From Caldalkalibacillus uzonensis (GTDB lineage Bacteria; Bacillota; Bacilli; Caldalkalibacillales; Caldalkalibacillaceae), in contig NZ_JAUSUQ010000001.1 of assembly GCF_030814135.1 (NCBI RefSeq), positions 62,001-126,000 of the forward strand: a stretch of 64,000 bases of DNA, in the 5' to 3' direction. Of this stretch, positions 10,381-19,458 are shown one piece after another. Both the position numbers and the translations under genes were made by a program. Below the pieces are notes generated by a model that was not told the origin of the DNA, did not search any database, and was given only the letters and a program-made list of their open reading frames with translations. The first letter of the stretch is position 1. Each line of letters starts with the position of its first letter.

Positions 10381-11283
10381 ATGGACGTATTAACTGGCAT
10401 CCTGGTCTTAAACAAACCTAAAGGGATGACCTCCCATGACTGTGTCTCCGCGGTCAGAAAACTGGCCAAAACCAAAAAGGTGGGCCATACGGGCACCCTG
10501 GATCCTGAAGTGACCGGTGTCTTGCCCCTTTGCCTGGGAAAGGCGACCAAGATCGCCCAGTTTTTGACCGAGAAAGAAAAGGAATATATTGCCGAAGTGA
10601 CGCTTGGTTTTGCTACGACCACCGAGGACCAGTCAGGTCAGGTGGTGGAAGAGAAACCTGTACAGGAAGCTCCCCCAGAAAGGGTTGTTGTAGACGTTCT
10701 GAACCGCTTTACAGGTGAACTAGAGCAGACTCCGCCCATGTTTTCAGCCGTAAAAGTAAAGGGGAAGCGGCTGTATGAATGGGCCAGGGAAGGGATAGAG
10801 ATCGAGCGGCCAAGCCGCCGGGTGGTGATTCACCACCTGGAACTGCTCCGTTATGACCAGGGTTTGCCCTATCCTACCATTAGGTTTAGAGTACGCTGCT
10901 CCAAGGGTACTTATGTACGCACATTGGGAGTAGACATCGGCAGGACCTTAGGCTACCCTGCCCACCTTTCTTCCCTGGTAAGGACCAAAAGCGGGCCGTT
11001 CAGCTTGGAACAAAGTGTCACGCTTGATGAAGTCAAAACTTGGAGCAGTGCCGATTGGCCAAAGAGGCTCTATCCCCTGGATGCTGCTCTGACCGCTTAT
11101 CCCAAAGTGGAACTGGAAAAAGAGATGATTAAACGGGTAAAACACGGCCAAACGATTCGCCTTAACTACAGGGTGGAAAAGGGTGAACTGTACCGTGTGT
11201 ATGACCCCCATGGCCAGTTTATTGCCCTTTATTATGCGGCACAACCAACCTTGTTGAAACCAAAAAAAGTTTTGTTTACATAA
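10381..11283 (+). CDS. truB: tRNA pseudouridine(55) synthase TruB
   Basis: This enzyme isomerises U55 in the T-arm of tRNA to pseudouridine. The 300 residues carry the catalytic Asp41 in GHTGTLDPEVTGVLPL and the KGTYVRTLGVDIG motif, with a C-terminal PUA-like extension. The gene starts five bases after nrnA and ends 11 bases before ribF. The ribosome site is weak (GAGGTG inside the end of nrnA), which suggests coupling to translation of nrnA. Confidence 0.95.
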   Translation: MDVLTGILVLNKPKGMTSHDCVSAVRKLAKTKKVGHTGTLDPEVTGVLPLCLGKATKIAQFLTEKEKEYIAEVTLGFATTTEDQSGQVVEEKPVQEAPPERVVVDVLNRFTGELEQTPPMFSAVKVKGKRLYEWAREGIEIERPSRRVVIHHLELLRYDQGLPYPTIRFRVRCSKGTYVRTLGVDIGRTLGYPAHLSSLVRTKSGPFSLEQSVTLDEVKTWSSADWPKRLYPLDAALTAYPKVELEKEMIKRVKHGQTIRLNYRVEKGELYRVYDPHGQFIALYYAAQPTLLKPKKVLFT

Positions 11284-11294
11284 AGGAGTACCCT

Positions 11295-12245
11295 ATGAGA
11301 GTTTATCAAATTACTCATCCGTCAGATCTGAAAGAAAAGCCTGCTCCGGCAAGTGTTGCTTTGGGCAACTTTGACGGTGTGCATCTTGGCCATCAAGCTG
11401 TCATTCGTCAAGCGGTTAGGCGGGCGGACGAGCAGGGCATCTGTTCAGCTGTGATGACGTTTTACCCTCATCCCAAAGAGGTGCTTGGTCTGGTAAAGAT
11501 GCCTGCTTATCTGACACCTCTACCGGATAAACTGGATGTGTTAGCTGGTTTGGGACTTGATGCAGCCTATGTGGTTCAGTTTACTCCGGCCTTGTCCATG
11601 CTCTCACCTGCCCAGTTTATTGAACAGTATATTGTAGGGCTGAATATTAAACAGGTCGTGACCGGTTTTGACTTTCATTTTGGCCATAAGGGAGCGGGCG
11701 ATATTCACACCCTTGAGCGATGGAGCGGTGAACAGGCTGATTTTGCAGTGGATGTCGTCCCCAAAGTGAAACAGGATGAGCAAAAAATCAGCTCTTCCCT
11801 GATCCGCTCACTCTTGAATGAGGGAGATGTAGCCCAGGTACGTGCTTTATTAGGTCGTTCATATCACATAGCAGGAAAGGTCGTTCATGGAGACAAAAGA
11901 GGGAGAACGATCGGTTTTCCTACAGCAAACCTTGAGCCCCTTTATCCTTATGTCATTCCCAGATATGGTGTATATGCTGTCTATGCCACATGTGGCCAAG
12001 AGCGCTATCCAGGGGTGGCTAACGTAGGCAGAAAACCTACTTTTCAGCAGGCAGAGGCTCAGATTTCGATTGAAGTTTACTTGTTTGGCTTTAACGGGGA
12101 CTTATACGGTGAAACATTAACCGTTGAATTTATCGACTTTTTACGTCCGGAACGGAAATTTGAGTCGGCCAGTGCCTTACAAACCCAAATTAAATGTGAT
12201 GTTCAAAAGGCCCAAAGTATTTTAATGGACTCGACAAACATTTGA
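11295..12245 (+). CDS. ribF: Bifunctional riboflavin kinase / FAD synthetase
   Basis: The enzyme converts riboflavin to FMN and then FAD. The N-terminal adenylyltransferase domain shows GNFDGVHLGHQ near 25 and SSSLIRSLL near 170. The C-terminal flavokinase domain shows GKVVHGDKRGRTIGFPTANL. Length is 316 residues, normal for the family (called ribC in B. subtilis). AAAGGAG lies before the ATG. Its last codons contain the promoter boxes that appear to drive rpsO. Confidence 0.95.
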   Translation: MRVYQITHPSDLKEKPAPASVALGNFDGVHLGHQAVIRQAVRRADEQGICSAVMTFYPHPKEVLGLVKMPAYLTPLPDKLDVLAGLGLDAAYVVQFTPALSMLSPAQFIEQYIVGLNIKQVVTGFDFHFGHKGAGDIHTLERWSGEQADFAVDVVPKVKQDEQKISSSLIRSLLNEGDVAQVRALLGRSYHIAGKVVHGDKRGRTIGFPTANLEPLYPYVIPRYGVYAVYATCGQERYPGVANVGRKPTFQQAEAQISIEVYLFGFNGDLYGETLTVEFIDFLRPERKFESASALQTQIKCDVQKAQSILMDSTNI

Positions 12246-12259
12246 AATTATGGTATCTT
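12231..12259 (+). promoter_or_regulatory. SigA-like promoter for rpsO
   Basis: TCGACA and TATCTT are separated by 17 bases. The -35 box lies inside the last codons of ribF. Transcription would begin near 12266, giving rpsO a leader of about 100 bases. Confidence 0.5.
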
Positions 12260-12261
12260 AA

Positions 12262-12362
12262 CTTAGGATGTCCTGTACAAGGACAAAAAGCAACCTATTG
12301 CTTGGCTATGCGCCTCACCACCGCATGGCTATGCTTTAGGGGATCATATGAAGGAGGTGAAT
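12262..12362 (+). ncRNA. Probable S15 autoregulatory leader of rpsO
   Basis: The 5' leader holds three short stems in series: GTCCT/AGGAC at 12270-12284, AAGCAA/TTGCTT at about 12288-12303, and ATGCG/CGCAT at about 12308-12326. It then runs into the strong ribosome site AAGGAGGTGA at 12351-12360. Ribosomal protein S15 is known to repress its own mRNA through structured leaders in Geobacillus and relatives. The assignment rests on position and stems, not on a covariance match. Confidence 0.5.
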
Positions 12363-12366
12363 AAGG

Positions 12367-12636
12367 ATGGCATTAACTCAAGAACGCAAACAGCAAATCA
12401 TCGAAGAATTTAAAGTCCACGAAAACGATACAGGTTCTCCGGAAGTGCAAATTGCTATCCTTACGGAAAAAATCAATTATCTGAACGAGCATTTGCGCGA
12501 GCACAAAAAAGATCACCATTCTCGGCGTGGTCTGTTAAAAATGGTCGGTCAGCGCCGAAACTTATTAACTTATTTGCGCAAGAAAGACATTCAGCGCTAC
12601 CGCAACCTGATTAACAAACTTGGCTTACGCCGTTAA
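12367..12636 (+). CDS. rpsO: 30S ribosomal protein S15
   Basis: Primary 16S rRNA binding protein of the small-subunit platform; 89 residues, the standard size. The sequence is typical throughout ([32 protein letters not shown]). A very strong ribosome site lies six bases before the ATG. The gene is flanked by its own promoter and leader and by an intrinsic terminator, so it forms a single-gene unit between ribF and pnp, as in other Bacillales. Confidence 0.98.
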   Translation: MALTQERKQQIIEEFKVHENDTGSPEVQIAILTEKINYLNEHLREHKKDHHSRRGLLKMVGQRRNLLTYLRKKDIQRYRNLINKLGLRR

Positions 12637-12642
12637 GGCAGA

Positions 12643-12672
12643 CAGAAAGCGGGATATCTCCCGCTTTTTCTG
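12643..12672 (+). terminator. Intrinsic terminator after rpsO
   Basis: Stem AAAGCGGGA / TCCCGCTTT with a TATC loop is followed by a run of Ts, seven bases after the rpsO stop codon. Confidence 0.85.
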
Positions 12673-12726
12673 CGTCCTTGAACTTGTTTTTAACCTGTTT
12701 TTTTTTCATTTTTAATCAGATTAAAA

Positions 12727-12753
12727 GAAGGAAATACTAGACTATTAGCGAAT
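12727..12753 (+). promoter_or_regulatory. SigH-like promoter before pnp
   Basis: GAAGGAAAT, then 11 bases, then AGCGAAT. This matches the published B. subtilis SigH consensus (RnAGGAwWW, 11-12 bases, RnnGAAT) at every specified base. It places a start near 12760, just before the ribosome site at about 12770. No convincing SigA boxes were seen in the same gap. Confidence 0.55.
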
Positions 12754-12787
12754 ATAAATCCTGTATCGAGAGGAGGAAACAACATAG

Positions 12788-14926
12788 ATGAGTAATGATG
12801 ACGTTAAAGTGTTTGCAACAGAGTGGGCAGGAAGGCCCCTTAGTTTTGAGATTGGCAAAATGGCCAAGCAAGCGAACGGTGCTGTTTTGGCCCGTTACGG
12901 TGACACCGCTGTTTTATGTACGGTGACGGCCTCTAAAGAGCCCAAGGATCTGGATTTCTTTCCCTTGACCGTTAATTACGAGGAACGTCTCTATGCCGTG
13001 GGAAAAATTCCTGGTGGCTTCATTAAACGGGAAGGCCGCCCCAGTGAAAAAGCGGTCTTGGCCAGCCGTTTGATCGACCGGCCTATTCGCCCTCTTTTCC
13101 CAGATGGTTTTCGCAACGAGGTACATGTGATCAGTACAGTGTTATCCGTTGACCAGGATTGCTCCCCTGAGATTACGGCCATGATTGGCTCTTCCTTGGC
13201 TCTCATGATCTCTGACATCCCTTTTGGCGGCCCCATAGCTGGTGTTAATGTGGGGAGAGTAGATGGAAAATTTATCATTAATCCTACTTGGCAGGAATTG
13301 GAGAAAAGTGACATCTACCTGACAGTGGCTGGTACCATGCAAGGGATCAACATGGTGGAGGCAGGTGCAGACGAAGTGCCTGAGGAGATCATGTTGGAAG
13401 CCATGCTGAAAGGGCATGAGGAGATTCAATCCTTGGTTCGCTTCCAAGAGGAAATTGCTCAAGAAGTGGGCACAGAGAAAATGGAAGTGGAACTTTATAC
13501 GGTGGATGCTGAGATTGAGCAAGCTGTTGAATCATATGTAAAAAAAGACCTGCTTGAAGCCATACAAGTGAAAGATAAGCAAGCTAGGGAAGAAGCTATT
13601 CAAGCTGTAAAAAATCAAACCTTAGAGCACTTCAGCGAACAAATCAATGAAGATGATGAGGACCGGGACAAAAAACTGAAAGATGTGGAGTTGGTGTTTG
13701 ACAAGCTGCTCAAACAGGAAGTACGTCGCCTGATCACGGTTGACAAGATCCGGCCTGACGGACGTAAAAGCGACGAAATCCGTCCCATTTCATGTGAAGT
13801 TGGTTTGTTGCACCGTACGCACGGTTCGGGATTGTTCACCCGTGGACAAACTCAGGCTCTTAGCGTATGCACCCTTGGTGCGTTGGGAGACGTGCAAATT
13901 CTTGATGGCTTGGGAGTAGAAGAATCTAAACGATTCATGCATCATTATAACTTCCCTCCATTTAGTGTGGGTGAAGCACGGGCACCCCGGGCGCCAGGAC
14001 GCCGGGAAATCGGACACGGAGCATTGGGAGAACGGGCATTGGAGCCCATCATACCTTCTGAAGAAGAATTTCCGTATACGATCCGCTTGGTATCTGAAGT
14101 ATTGGAGTCCAACGGGTCTACATCCCAGGCCAGTATTTGTGCCAGTACGTTGGCCTTGATGGATGCAGGGGTTCCCATTAAAGCACCTGTGGCCGGGATT
14201 GCCATGGGACTAGTCAAAGAAGGGGATCACATCACCATCTTGTCCGATATCCAGGGAATGGAAGATGCACTGGGTGATATGGACTTTAAAGTGGCGGGAA
14301 CGAAGAAAGGTGTTACCGCTTTGCAGATGGACATTAAGATTGACCAACTGTCCAAAGAGATCTTGGTAGAGGCTCTGGAACAAGCCCGGCAAGGACGCCT
14401 GTATATTCTGGAGAAAATGCTGGCTGTGATCGAAGAGCCAAGAAAAGAATTGTCTCCATACGCCCCCAAAATTAAAACCATGCGCATCTCACCGGAGAAA
14501 ATACGTGATGTGATAGGACCCAGCGGCCGCATGATCAATCAAATCATTGATGAAACAGGCGTAAAAATTGATATTGAGCAAGATGGACGCTTATATATTG
14601 CTTCTCCGGATGTGGCCATGATTGAGAAGGCCCAGCAGATCATTGAAAACATCGTGCGCGATGTGGTGGTAGGCGAAACATACCTGGGCAAAGTGAAGCG
14701 GATCGAAAAGTTTGGCGCCTTTGTGGAAATCCTGCCTGGCAAGGAGGGATTGGTCCATATTTCTCAACTTGCTGAGCAGCGCGTTAATCGTGTGGAAGAT
14801 GTGGTGAAAATTGGCGACGATATTCTGGTTAAAGTGACAGAAATTGATGATCAGGGACGCGTCAACTTATCCCGTAAAGCATTGCTTAAGGAACAAAACC
14901 GGAAATCCCTCAGCAAAAGAAATTGA
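12788..14926 (+). CDS. pnp: Polyribonucleotide nucleotidyltransferase (PNPase)
   Basis: A phosphorolytic 3'-5' exoribonuclease central to mRNA turnover and a likely partner of RNase Y and RNase J (both in this window). The 712 residues comprise two RNase PH domains joined by a helical linker, a KH domain ([19 protein letters not shown] near 570) and an S1 domain ([20 protein letters not shown] near 635). The C-terminus is short and basic. GAGAGGAGG precedes the ATG. Confidence 0.97.
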   Translation: MSNDDVKVFATEWAGRPLSFEIGKMAKQANGAVLARYGDTAVLCTVTASKEPKDLDFFPLTVNYEERLYAVGKIPGGFIKREGRPSEKAVLASRLIDRPIRPLFPDGFRNEVHVISTVLSVDQDCSPEITAMIGSSLALMISDIPFGGPIAGVNVGRVDGKFIINPTWQELEKSDIYLTVAGTMQGINMVEAGADEVPEEIMLEAMLKGHEEIQSLVRFQEEIAQEVGTEKMEVELYTVDAEIEQAVESYVKKDLLEAIQVKDKQAREEAIQAVKNQTLEHFSEQINEDDEDRDKKLKDVELVFDKLLKQEVRRLITVDKIRPDGRKSDEIRPISCEVGLLHRTHGSGLFTRGQTQALSVCTLGALGDVQILDGLGVEESKRFMHHYNFPPFSVGEARAPRAPGRREIGHGALGERALEPIIPSEEEFPYTIRLVSEVLESNGSTSQASICASTLALMDAGVPIKAPVAGIAMGLVKEGDHITILSDIQGMEDALGDMDFKVAGTKKGVTALQMDIKIDQLSKEILVEALEQARQGRLYILEKMLAVIEEPRKELSPYAPKIKTMRISPEKIRDVIGPSGRMINQIIDETGVKIDIEQDGRLYIASPDVAMIEKAQQIIENIVRDVVVGETYLGKVKRIEKFGAFVEILPGKEGLVHISQLAEQRVNRVEDVVKIGDDILVKVTEIDDQGRVNLSRKALLKEQNRKSLSKRN

Positions 14927-14957
14927 GTGCTATAGTGATATAGCCTCAATTTTTTTG
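14921..14957 (+). terminator. Intrinsic terminator after pnp
   Basis: AATTGAG/CTCAATT and GCTATA/TATAGC form one long stem with a single-base bulge and a GTGA loop, followed by seven Ts. The first bases of the stem overlap the pnp stop codon. Confidence 0.85.
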
Positions 14958-15020
14958 CATCAATTTCCCCTGTGGACAATAGAATGATGGAGAGAGATGT
15001 TGTCCATGGGAGGAAGTGGC

Positions 15021-16094
15021 ATGTCCGTGTCCAAATTTGAACAAGGAAAGAAATGGTTGGTTGGTCTCTGCTATGGTCTTACCTTCATGATTGTGCTGGC
15101 CCTGGTTAATGCGCCAGCTGTTCAATCATACATATACACTTTAAAAAATCCTCATGTGGAAACAGCAACCAGTGTCGTTCTTGATTCGCAAGCTATGGGG
15201 GATACAGACTCACAAGATGCAGGGGATAAAGGCCGGCAACATGCGGGGGACCGTACAGACCCTCTGCTGAAAGAGATAGAAGCGTTGGCCCGCACCATTA
15301 ATGAACAGCCGGTCAATGCCCGGATTGACAGGGTCTGGAAAGCGATACCGGGGTACAACGGCATTGAAGTCGATGTGGCTAAATCATATGAGTTAGCCAA
15401 ACAGACAGGAAAGGTACGGCTGGAACATCTGGTGATCAACGAAGTGGAGCCGGAAGTCAGCTTGGACGACCTGCCACCTGCTGCTATTTACAGAGGGAAT
15501 CCTAAAAAGCCGATGGTTGCCTTTATGGTCAATGTAGCGTGGGGAACGGAATATGTGCCGCAGATGTTAGACATTTTTGATGATTATCAGGTGAGAGCGA
15601 CCTTTTTCCTGGATGGAAAGTGGTTGTCACGGAATATAGAAGTGGCGCAGGAGATCGTCACACGGGGACACGAAATCGGTAACCACGCCTATTCCCATCC
15701 TGATATGCGCAGGCTGAGCATCACAGAGATCCATGAGGAAATCAGCAAGACAGAGCAGCTGATTCAAGAACTTGGGGTTAGAAGCCGTTATTTTGCCCCG
15801 CCTGCCGGAGCCTATGATAACCGTGTGGTTAAAGTGGCCAGAGAGCTCAATATGCATACCGTCATGTGGACACTGGATACGGTCGATTGGAAAAAACCTG
15901 CTCCTTCAGAAATTAGAGCCCGCATTGTGCCTTATCTGGAGAATGGTTCCCTGATTCTGATGCATCCTACTGCCCCAACGGTTGAGGCACTCCCCAGCTT
16001 AATTGAAGGTGCACTGCAAAAGGAATTGCAGGCCGGGTCCGTAGCGCAAGTGCTCAGTCCGGAGAGAACCATAGCTATTGTGAGAGTTGAATAA
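15021..16094 (+). CDS. ylxY: YlxY family polysaccharide deacetylase-like protein
   Basis: A membrane-anchored NodB-fold protein of 357 residues, found in sporeformers after pnp and before mlpA. An N-terminal membrane segment (about 13-33) precedes the NodB domain from about 160. The histidine pair HAYSH is present, but the usual catalytic TFDD is replaced by MVNVAWG. B. subtilis YlxY has the same replacement as I recall it, so deacetylase activity is doubtful. ATG at 15021 is chosen because GGGAGG is seven bases upstream; the reading frame extends to 14997. A sporulation role is inferred from name and context. Confidence 0.85.
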   Translation: MSVSKFEQGKKWLVGLCYGLTFMIVLALVNAPAVQSYIYTLKNPHVETATSVVLDSQAMGDTDSQDAGDKGRQHAGDRTDPLLKEIEALARTINEQPVNARIDRVWKAIPGYNGIEVDVAKSYELAKQTGKVRLEHLVINEVEPEVSLDDLPPAAIYRGNPKKPMVAFMVNVAWGTEYVPQMLDIFDDYQVRATFFLDGKWLSRNIEVAQEIVTRGHEIGNHAYSHPDMRRLSITEIHEEISKTEQLIQELGVRSRYFAPPAGAYDNRVVKVARELNMHTVMWTLDTVDWKKPAPSEIRARIVPYLENGSLILMHPTAPTVEALPSLIEGALQKELQAGSVAQVLSPERTIAIVRVE

Positions 16095-16155
16095 CTTTGG
16101 TATATTATTGCTTAAACAGAGCAGTATGATTGGCAACATTTAAGGAGGATTCATC

Positions 16156-17415
16156 TTGATTCAAACACATCGGTTTGCAAGCGGTTTGCGCCTCGTCATG
16201 GAAAAAATCCCTTCGGTGCGCTCAGTATCTATCGGCATTTGGATTGGTGCTGGATCAAAGCATGAAACACCTGAAAACAACGGCATTTCACACTTTATTG
16301 AGCACATGCTGTTTAAGGGCACCACAACCCGAACGGCCCGGGATATTGCCGAAGCATTTGACAGCATCGGCGGACACTTAAACGCCTTTACTTCCAAGGA
16401 ATATACCTGTTATTACGCCAAGGTACTTGATCAGCATGTGGAGTATGCCTTTAACGTTCTGTCTGATATGTTTTTTAACGCCACGCTTAGTGAAGAGGAG
16501 TTGGAAAAAGAAAAAAACGTCGTACTGGAAGAATTGCACATGTATGAGGACACGCCCGATGATGTCGTCCATGATCTGATCGCTGAAGCCACATACAAAG
16601 ACCATGCCTTGGGTTACAACATCTTGGGGCGCGAAGAGGTCTTGCAGCAGTTAACCCCGGCACATCTCCGCCAGTACATGGATCAGTATTACACTCCAGA
16701 AAATACCGTGGTTGCCGTTGCGGGCAATATTGATGAAGCTCAATTAATCAACCTGGCCCAAAACTATTTTGACCGTTTTACAAACCATCACAAACCTAAA
16801 GGACAGTCCCAGCCTTTTTTTACCAGCGAACATTTGCTTAAAGTGAAGGAAACGGAACAGGCCCACTTGTGCATCGGCTTACCGGGATTACCTTTCGGTG
16901 ATTCAAAACAGTACGCTCTCATCTTATTAAATAATATTTTAGGCGGCAGCATGAGCTCACGTTTGTTCCAACAAATCAGGGAAGAACAGGGGCTGGCCTA
17001 CTCAGTATTCTCCTACCATTCCTGCTTCCAGGAGACAGGCTCGCTGCATATCTATGCCGGGACATCCCCCCAACAAATTGAAAAGGTATATGAGTTATGC
17101 ACGTCCATTCTTCATGATCTGGCTAGAGACGGCATAACAGAAAAGGAATTAAGGAATGGCAAGGAACAGTTAAAAGGTCATCTAATGCTCAGCTTGGAAA
17201 GTACCAATGCCCGCATGTCTCGCATTGCCCGCAATGAACTGCTCTTAAACAGGCATTTGACCCTGGATCAAATTGTGGCAGGTATTGATGCGATTACGCT
17301 GGACGATGTTCACGAGCTGGCAGCCCGGCTGTTCAGGCAGAAACACAGCTTCGCTCTGGTTAGTCCATTGGAGCATATTCCGGGCAGCATACATCCGGAA
17401 CACCTGCTTGTTTAA
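16156..17415 (+). CDS. mlpA: M16 family zinc peptidase MlpA (YmxG)
   Basis: A processing-peptidase-type protease of 419 residues. The inverted zinc motif HxxEH is HFIEH at 46-50, with the distal glutamate in VVLEELHMYEDTPDD near 125. The active-site and R/Y regions (RLFQQIREEQGLAYSVFS) are intact, so it should be active. It starts with TTG 12 bases after TAAGGAGG. In B. subtilis mlpA affects extracellular protease levels; its natural substrate is unknown to me. Confidence 0.92.
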   Translation: MIQTHRFASGLRLVMEKIPSVRSVSIGIWIGAGSKHETPENNGISHFIEHMLFKGTTTRTARDIAEAFDSIGGHLNAFTSKEYTCYYAKVLDQHVEYAFNVLSDMFFNATLSEEELEKEKNVVLEELHMYEDTPDDVVHDLIAEATYKDHALGYNILGREEVLQQLTPAHLRQYMDQYYTPENTVVAVAGNIDEAQLINLAQNYFDRFTNHHKPKGQSQPFFTSEHLLKVKETEQAHLCIGLPGLPFGDSKQYALILLNNILGGSMSSRLFQQIREEQGLAYSVFSYHSCFQETGSLHIYAGTSPQQIEKVYELCTSILHDLARDGITEKELRNGKEQLKGHLMLSLESTNARMSRIARNELLLNRHLTLDQIVAGIDAITLDDVHELAARLFRQKHSFALVSPLEHIPGSIHPEHLLV

Positions 17416-17426
17416 GCCTGCATTCT

Positions 17427-17450
17427 CCCATCTGAGGATGGGTTTTTTTT
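17427..17450 (+). terminator. Intrinsic terminator after mlpA
   Basis: CCCATC-TGAG-GATGGG is followed by eight Ts, 12 bases after the mlpA stop codon. Confidence 0.85.
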
Positions 17451-17537
17451 ATGTCTTATTAGCGGCTCCCTTGTCATGATGTTTACCAGGGTTGAATAAG
17501 ACAGTAGTAGAATGATGATGGAGAGGAGATGTTGCTA

Positions 17538-17792
17538 GTGCGCTTAAGTGAACTGAGCGGAAAGGAAATTATTGATGTGGACAATGGGGAGCGTTTGGGA
17601 CTGGTGGGGCAGACCGACCTTGTCATCTGCGAAACAACAGGCAGCATTCATTCGCTCCTTTTACCTACGGCCTCGTTTCTTGGCCTGGGGAAAAAGCGGG
17701 CGGAGGTCGTCATCCCGTGGCAGGCCGTGCGCAAGATCGGTCCTGAAATGATGATCGTTGAATTGAGGCAGAGAGGAAGAGTCTATGAATAG
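17538..17792 (+). CDS. ymxH: YlmC/YmxH family PRC-barrel sporulation protein
   Basis: A small protein of 84 residues with the PRC-barrel pattern RLSELSGKEIIDVDNGERLG near its start. Members are common in sporeformers, but their biochemical role is not known. The start is taken as GTG at 17538 because this aligns with known family N-termini and leaves about nine bases after GAGAGGAG. ATG at 17529 and TTG at 17532 are in frame but lie too close to that site. Confidence 0.85.
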   Translation: MRLSELSGKEIIDVDNGERLGLVGQTDLVICETTGSIHSLLLPTASFLGLGKKRAEVVIPWQAVRKIGPEMMIVELRQRGRVYE

Positions 17793-17819
17793 GAACAAAA
17801 AAATAAGCATTTAATCCTG

Positions 17820-17848
17820 CACTCCCTCTAGGCACCTGTCATACGATG
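17820..17848 (+). promoter_or_regulatory. SigK-like promoter for dpaA
   Basis: CACT at 17820-17823, 16 bases, then CATACGATG at 17840-17848. The SigK consensus is ACc-N16-CATAnnnTA. The dipicolinate synthase operon is a known SigK target in B. subtilis. The start site would lie about 55 bases before the dpaA ATG. Confidence 0.65.
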
Positions 17849-17910
17849 AAGGTAGATAGGTAATGATTCCAGTTGATACCATGTTCTTCAGGAAAGGAGC
17901 CAGTTCATTC

Positions 17911-18807
17911 ATGTTGACAGGTTGTCATATCGCCTTCATAGGTGGAGATGCCCGGCAAATAGAAGTGATTAAAAAGTGCAGTGAACTGGACGCTACCATT
18001 TCGCTTATTGGTTTTAACCAGTTGGAAAGCCAGTTCCCGGGAGCAACGAAAGTGGATCCTGCCCCAGAAATATTTGAAGATGTGGATGCCCTGATCCTGC
18101 CCATTGTGGGCGCTCATGCTGACGGGATTGTGGAAAGTGTTTTTTCCGACCAAACCATCATCCTAAAGGAAGATTGGATCAAGACCTTGCCTGAGCACTG
18201 TGTCATCTATACGGGGATGGCCACGCCATATTTGGAGCAGCTGACCTCAAAATACAACATCAAGTTAGTCCGGCTTTTGGACAGGGATGATGTGGCTATT
18301 TACAATTCCATCCCTACAGTTGAAGGTGCCTTGATGATGGCCATCCAAAACACGGATATCACTTTGCACGGATCCAAATGTGTTGTGTTGGGATTAGGGC
18401 GAGTGGGCATGTCGCTGGCCAGAGCACTGCATGCGCTCGGAGCTAAAGTACTTGTAGGCGCCCGCAAACCGGAACATTTAGCCCGTATCTATGAGATGGG
18501 TTTAACACCTTTTCATATTCAGGATATTAAACAATATATCCATCACTGCGATATCCTGTTTAACACGATTCCGGCCAAAGTGGTTCCGGCAGAAGTGATT
18601 GTGCGTCTGCCTTCTCACACCTTAATCATTGATTTGGCTTCTAAACCTGGAGGTGTAGACTTCAGGTTTGCTGAGAAAAGAGGGATTAAAGCGCTCTTAG
18701 CTCCCAGCCTGCCTGGAATTGTTGCACCGAAAACTGCCGGCCGCATATTGGCCAATGTGATCACTCAGCTGATGATTGAAGAACGGCAATCCAGGGGGGA
18801 AGAATAA
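17911..18807 (+). CDS. dpaA: Dipicolinate synthase subunit DpaA (SpoVFA)
   Basis: The NAD(P)-binding subunit of the mother-cell enzyme that oxidises dihydrodipicolinate to dipicolinic acid, the calcium chelator of the spore core. The protein is 298 residues. It opens MLTGCHIAFIGGDARQ, and a second Rossmann motif is VVLGLGRVGMSLARAL near 160. ATG at 17911 is used because it matches the B. subtilis N-terminus and has GGAAAGGAG about 11 bases upstream; the frame extends 16 codons further. Its stop overlaps the dpaB ATG by one base. Confidence 0.95.
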   Translation: MLTGCHIAFIGGDARQIEVIKKCSELDATISLIGFNQLESQFPGATKVDPAPEIFEDVDALILPIVGAHADGIVESVFSDQTIILKEDWIKTLPEHCVIYTGMATPYLEQLTSKYNIKLVRLLDRDDVAIYNSIPTVEGALMMAIQNTDITLHGSKCVVLGLGRVGMSLARALHALGAKVLVGARKPEHLARIYEMGLTPFHIQDIKQYIHHCDILFNTIPAKVVPAEVIVRLPSHTLIIDLASKPGGVDFRFAEKRGIKALLAPSLPGIVAPKTAGRILANVITQLMIEERQSRGEE

Positions 18808-19406
18808 TGGATTTGAAAGGCAAAACCATTGGCTTCGGCTTGACCGGTTCCCATTGCACCTACGCAGAGGTGATACCGGAAATCAAGAAGCTTAAAGACG
18901 GAGGAGCAAGGGTGATCCCGATCGTCACCCATACAGTCAAATCAACGGATACCAAATTCGGCCAGGCAGAGGATTGGTTGAGCAAAATTAAGGAGATTAC
19001 CGGGGAGGAAATTATTGATAGTATTGTCAAGGCTGAGCCATTAGGCCCCTCCAAGTTGCTTGATGTGATGGTGATCGCCCCCATGACGGGCAATACAACA
19101 GCCAAATTGGCCAATGCCCTGACGGACAGTCCGGTGCTGATGGCTGCTAAAGCGACTCTGCGCAACCTTCGTCCGGTCGTGGTTGCCATTTCAACCAACG
19201 ATGGGTTAGGACTGAATGCGGCAAATGTGGCTAAGCTGATCAATACCAAAAATATCTTTTTTGTTCCTTTTGGTCAGGATAATCCTTTGGCCAAAACCAA
19301 CTCTTTAGTGGCGCGCATGGAATTGATCAAGGAAACATGCGAAGCGGCCTTGGATGGAAAACAACTTCAACCCATGATAGTAGAAAAATATAAGTATATG
19401 AATTAA
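18807..19406 (+). CDS. dpaB: Dipicolinate synthase subunit DpaB (SpoVFB)
   Basis: Flavoprotein subunit of dipicolinate synthase, 199 residues. Visible signatures are IGFGLTGSHCTY near the start, APMTGNTTAKLANA and FVPFGQDNPLAKTNSL, all typical of SpoVFB and of the HFCD flavoprotein fold. It starts on the A of the dpaA stop codon, so the two subunits are translationally coupled. It is followed by asd, dapG and dapA, which feed the pathway that produces its substrate. Confidence 0.95.
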   Translation: MDLKGKTIGFGLTGSHCTYAEVIPEIKKLKDGGARVIPIVTHTVKSTDTKFGQAEDWLSKIKEITGEEIIDSIVKAEPLGPSKLLDVMVIAPMTGNTTAKLANALTDSPVLMAAKATLRNLRPVVVAISTNDGLGLNAANVAKLINTKNIFFVPFGQDNPLAKTNSLVARMELIKETCEAALDGKQLQPMIVEKYKYMN

Positions 19407-19458
19407 AATAGTAGAATAGTGACATTGAAGAAGGTAATCATGGGGAGGAGTTTTATTG

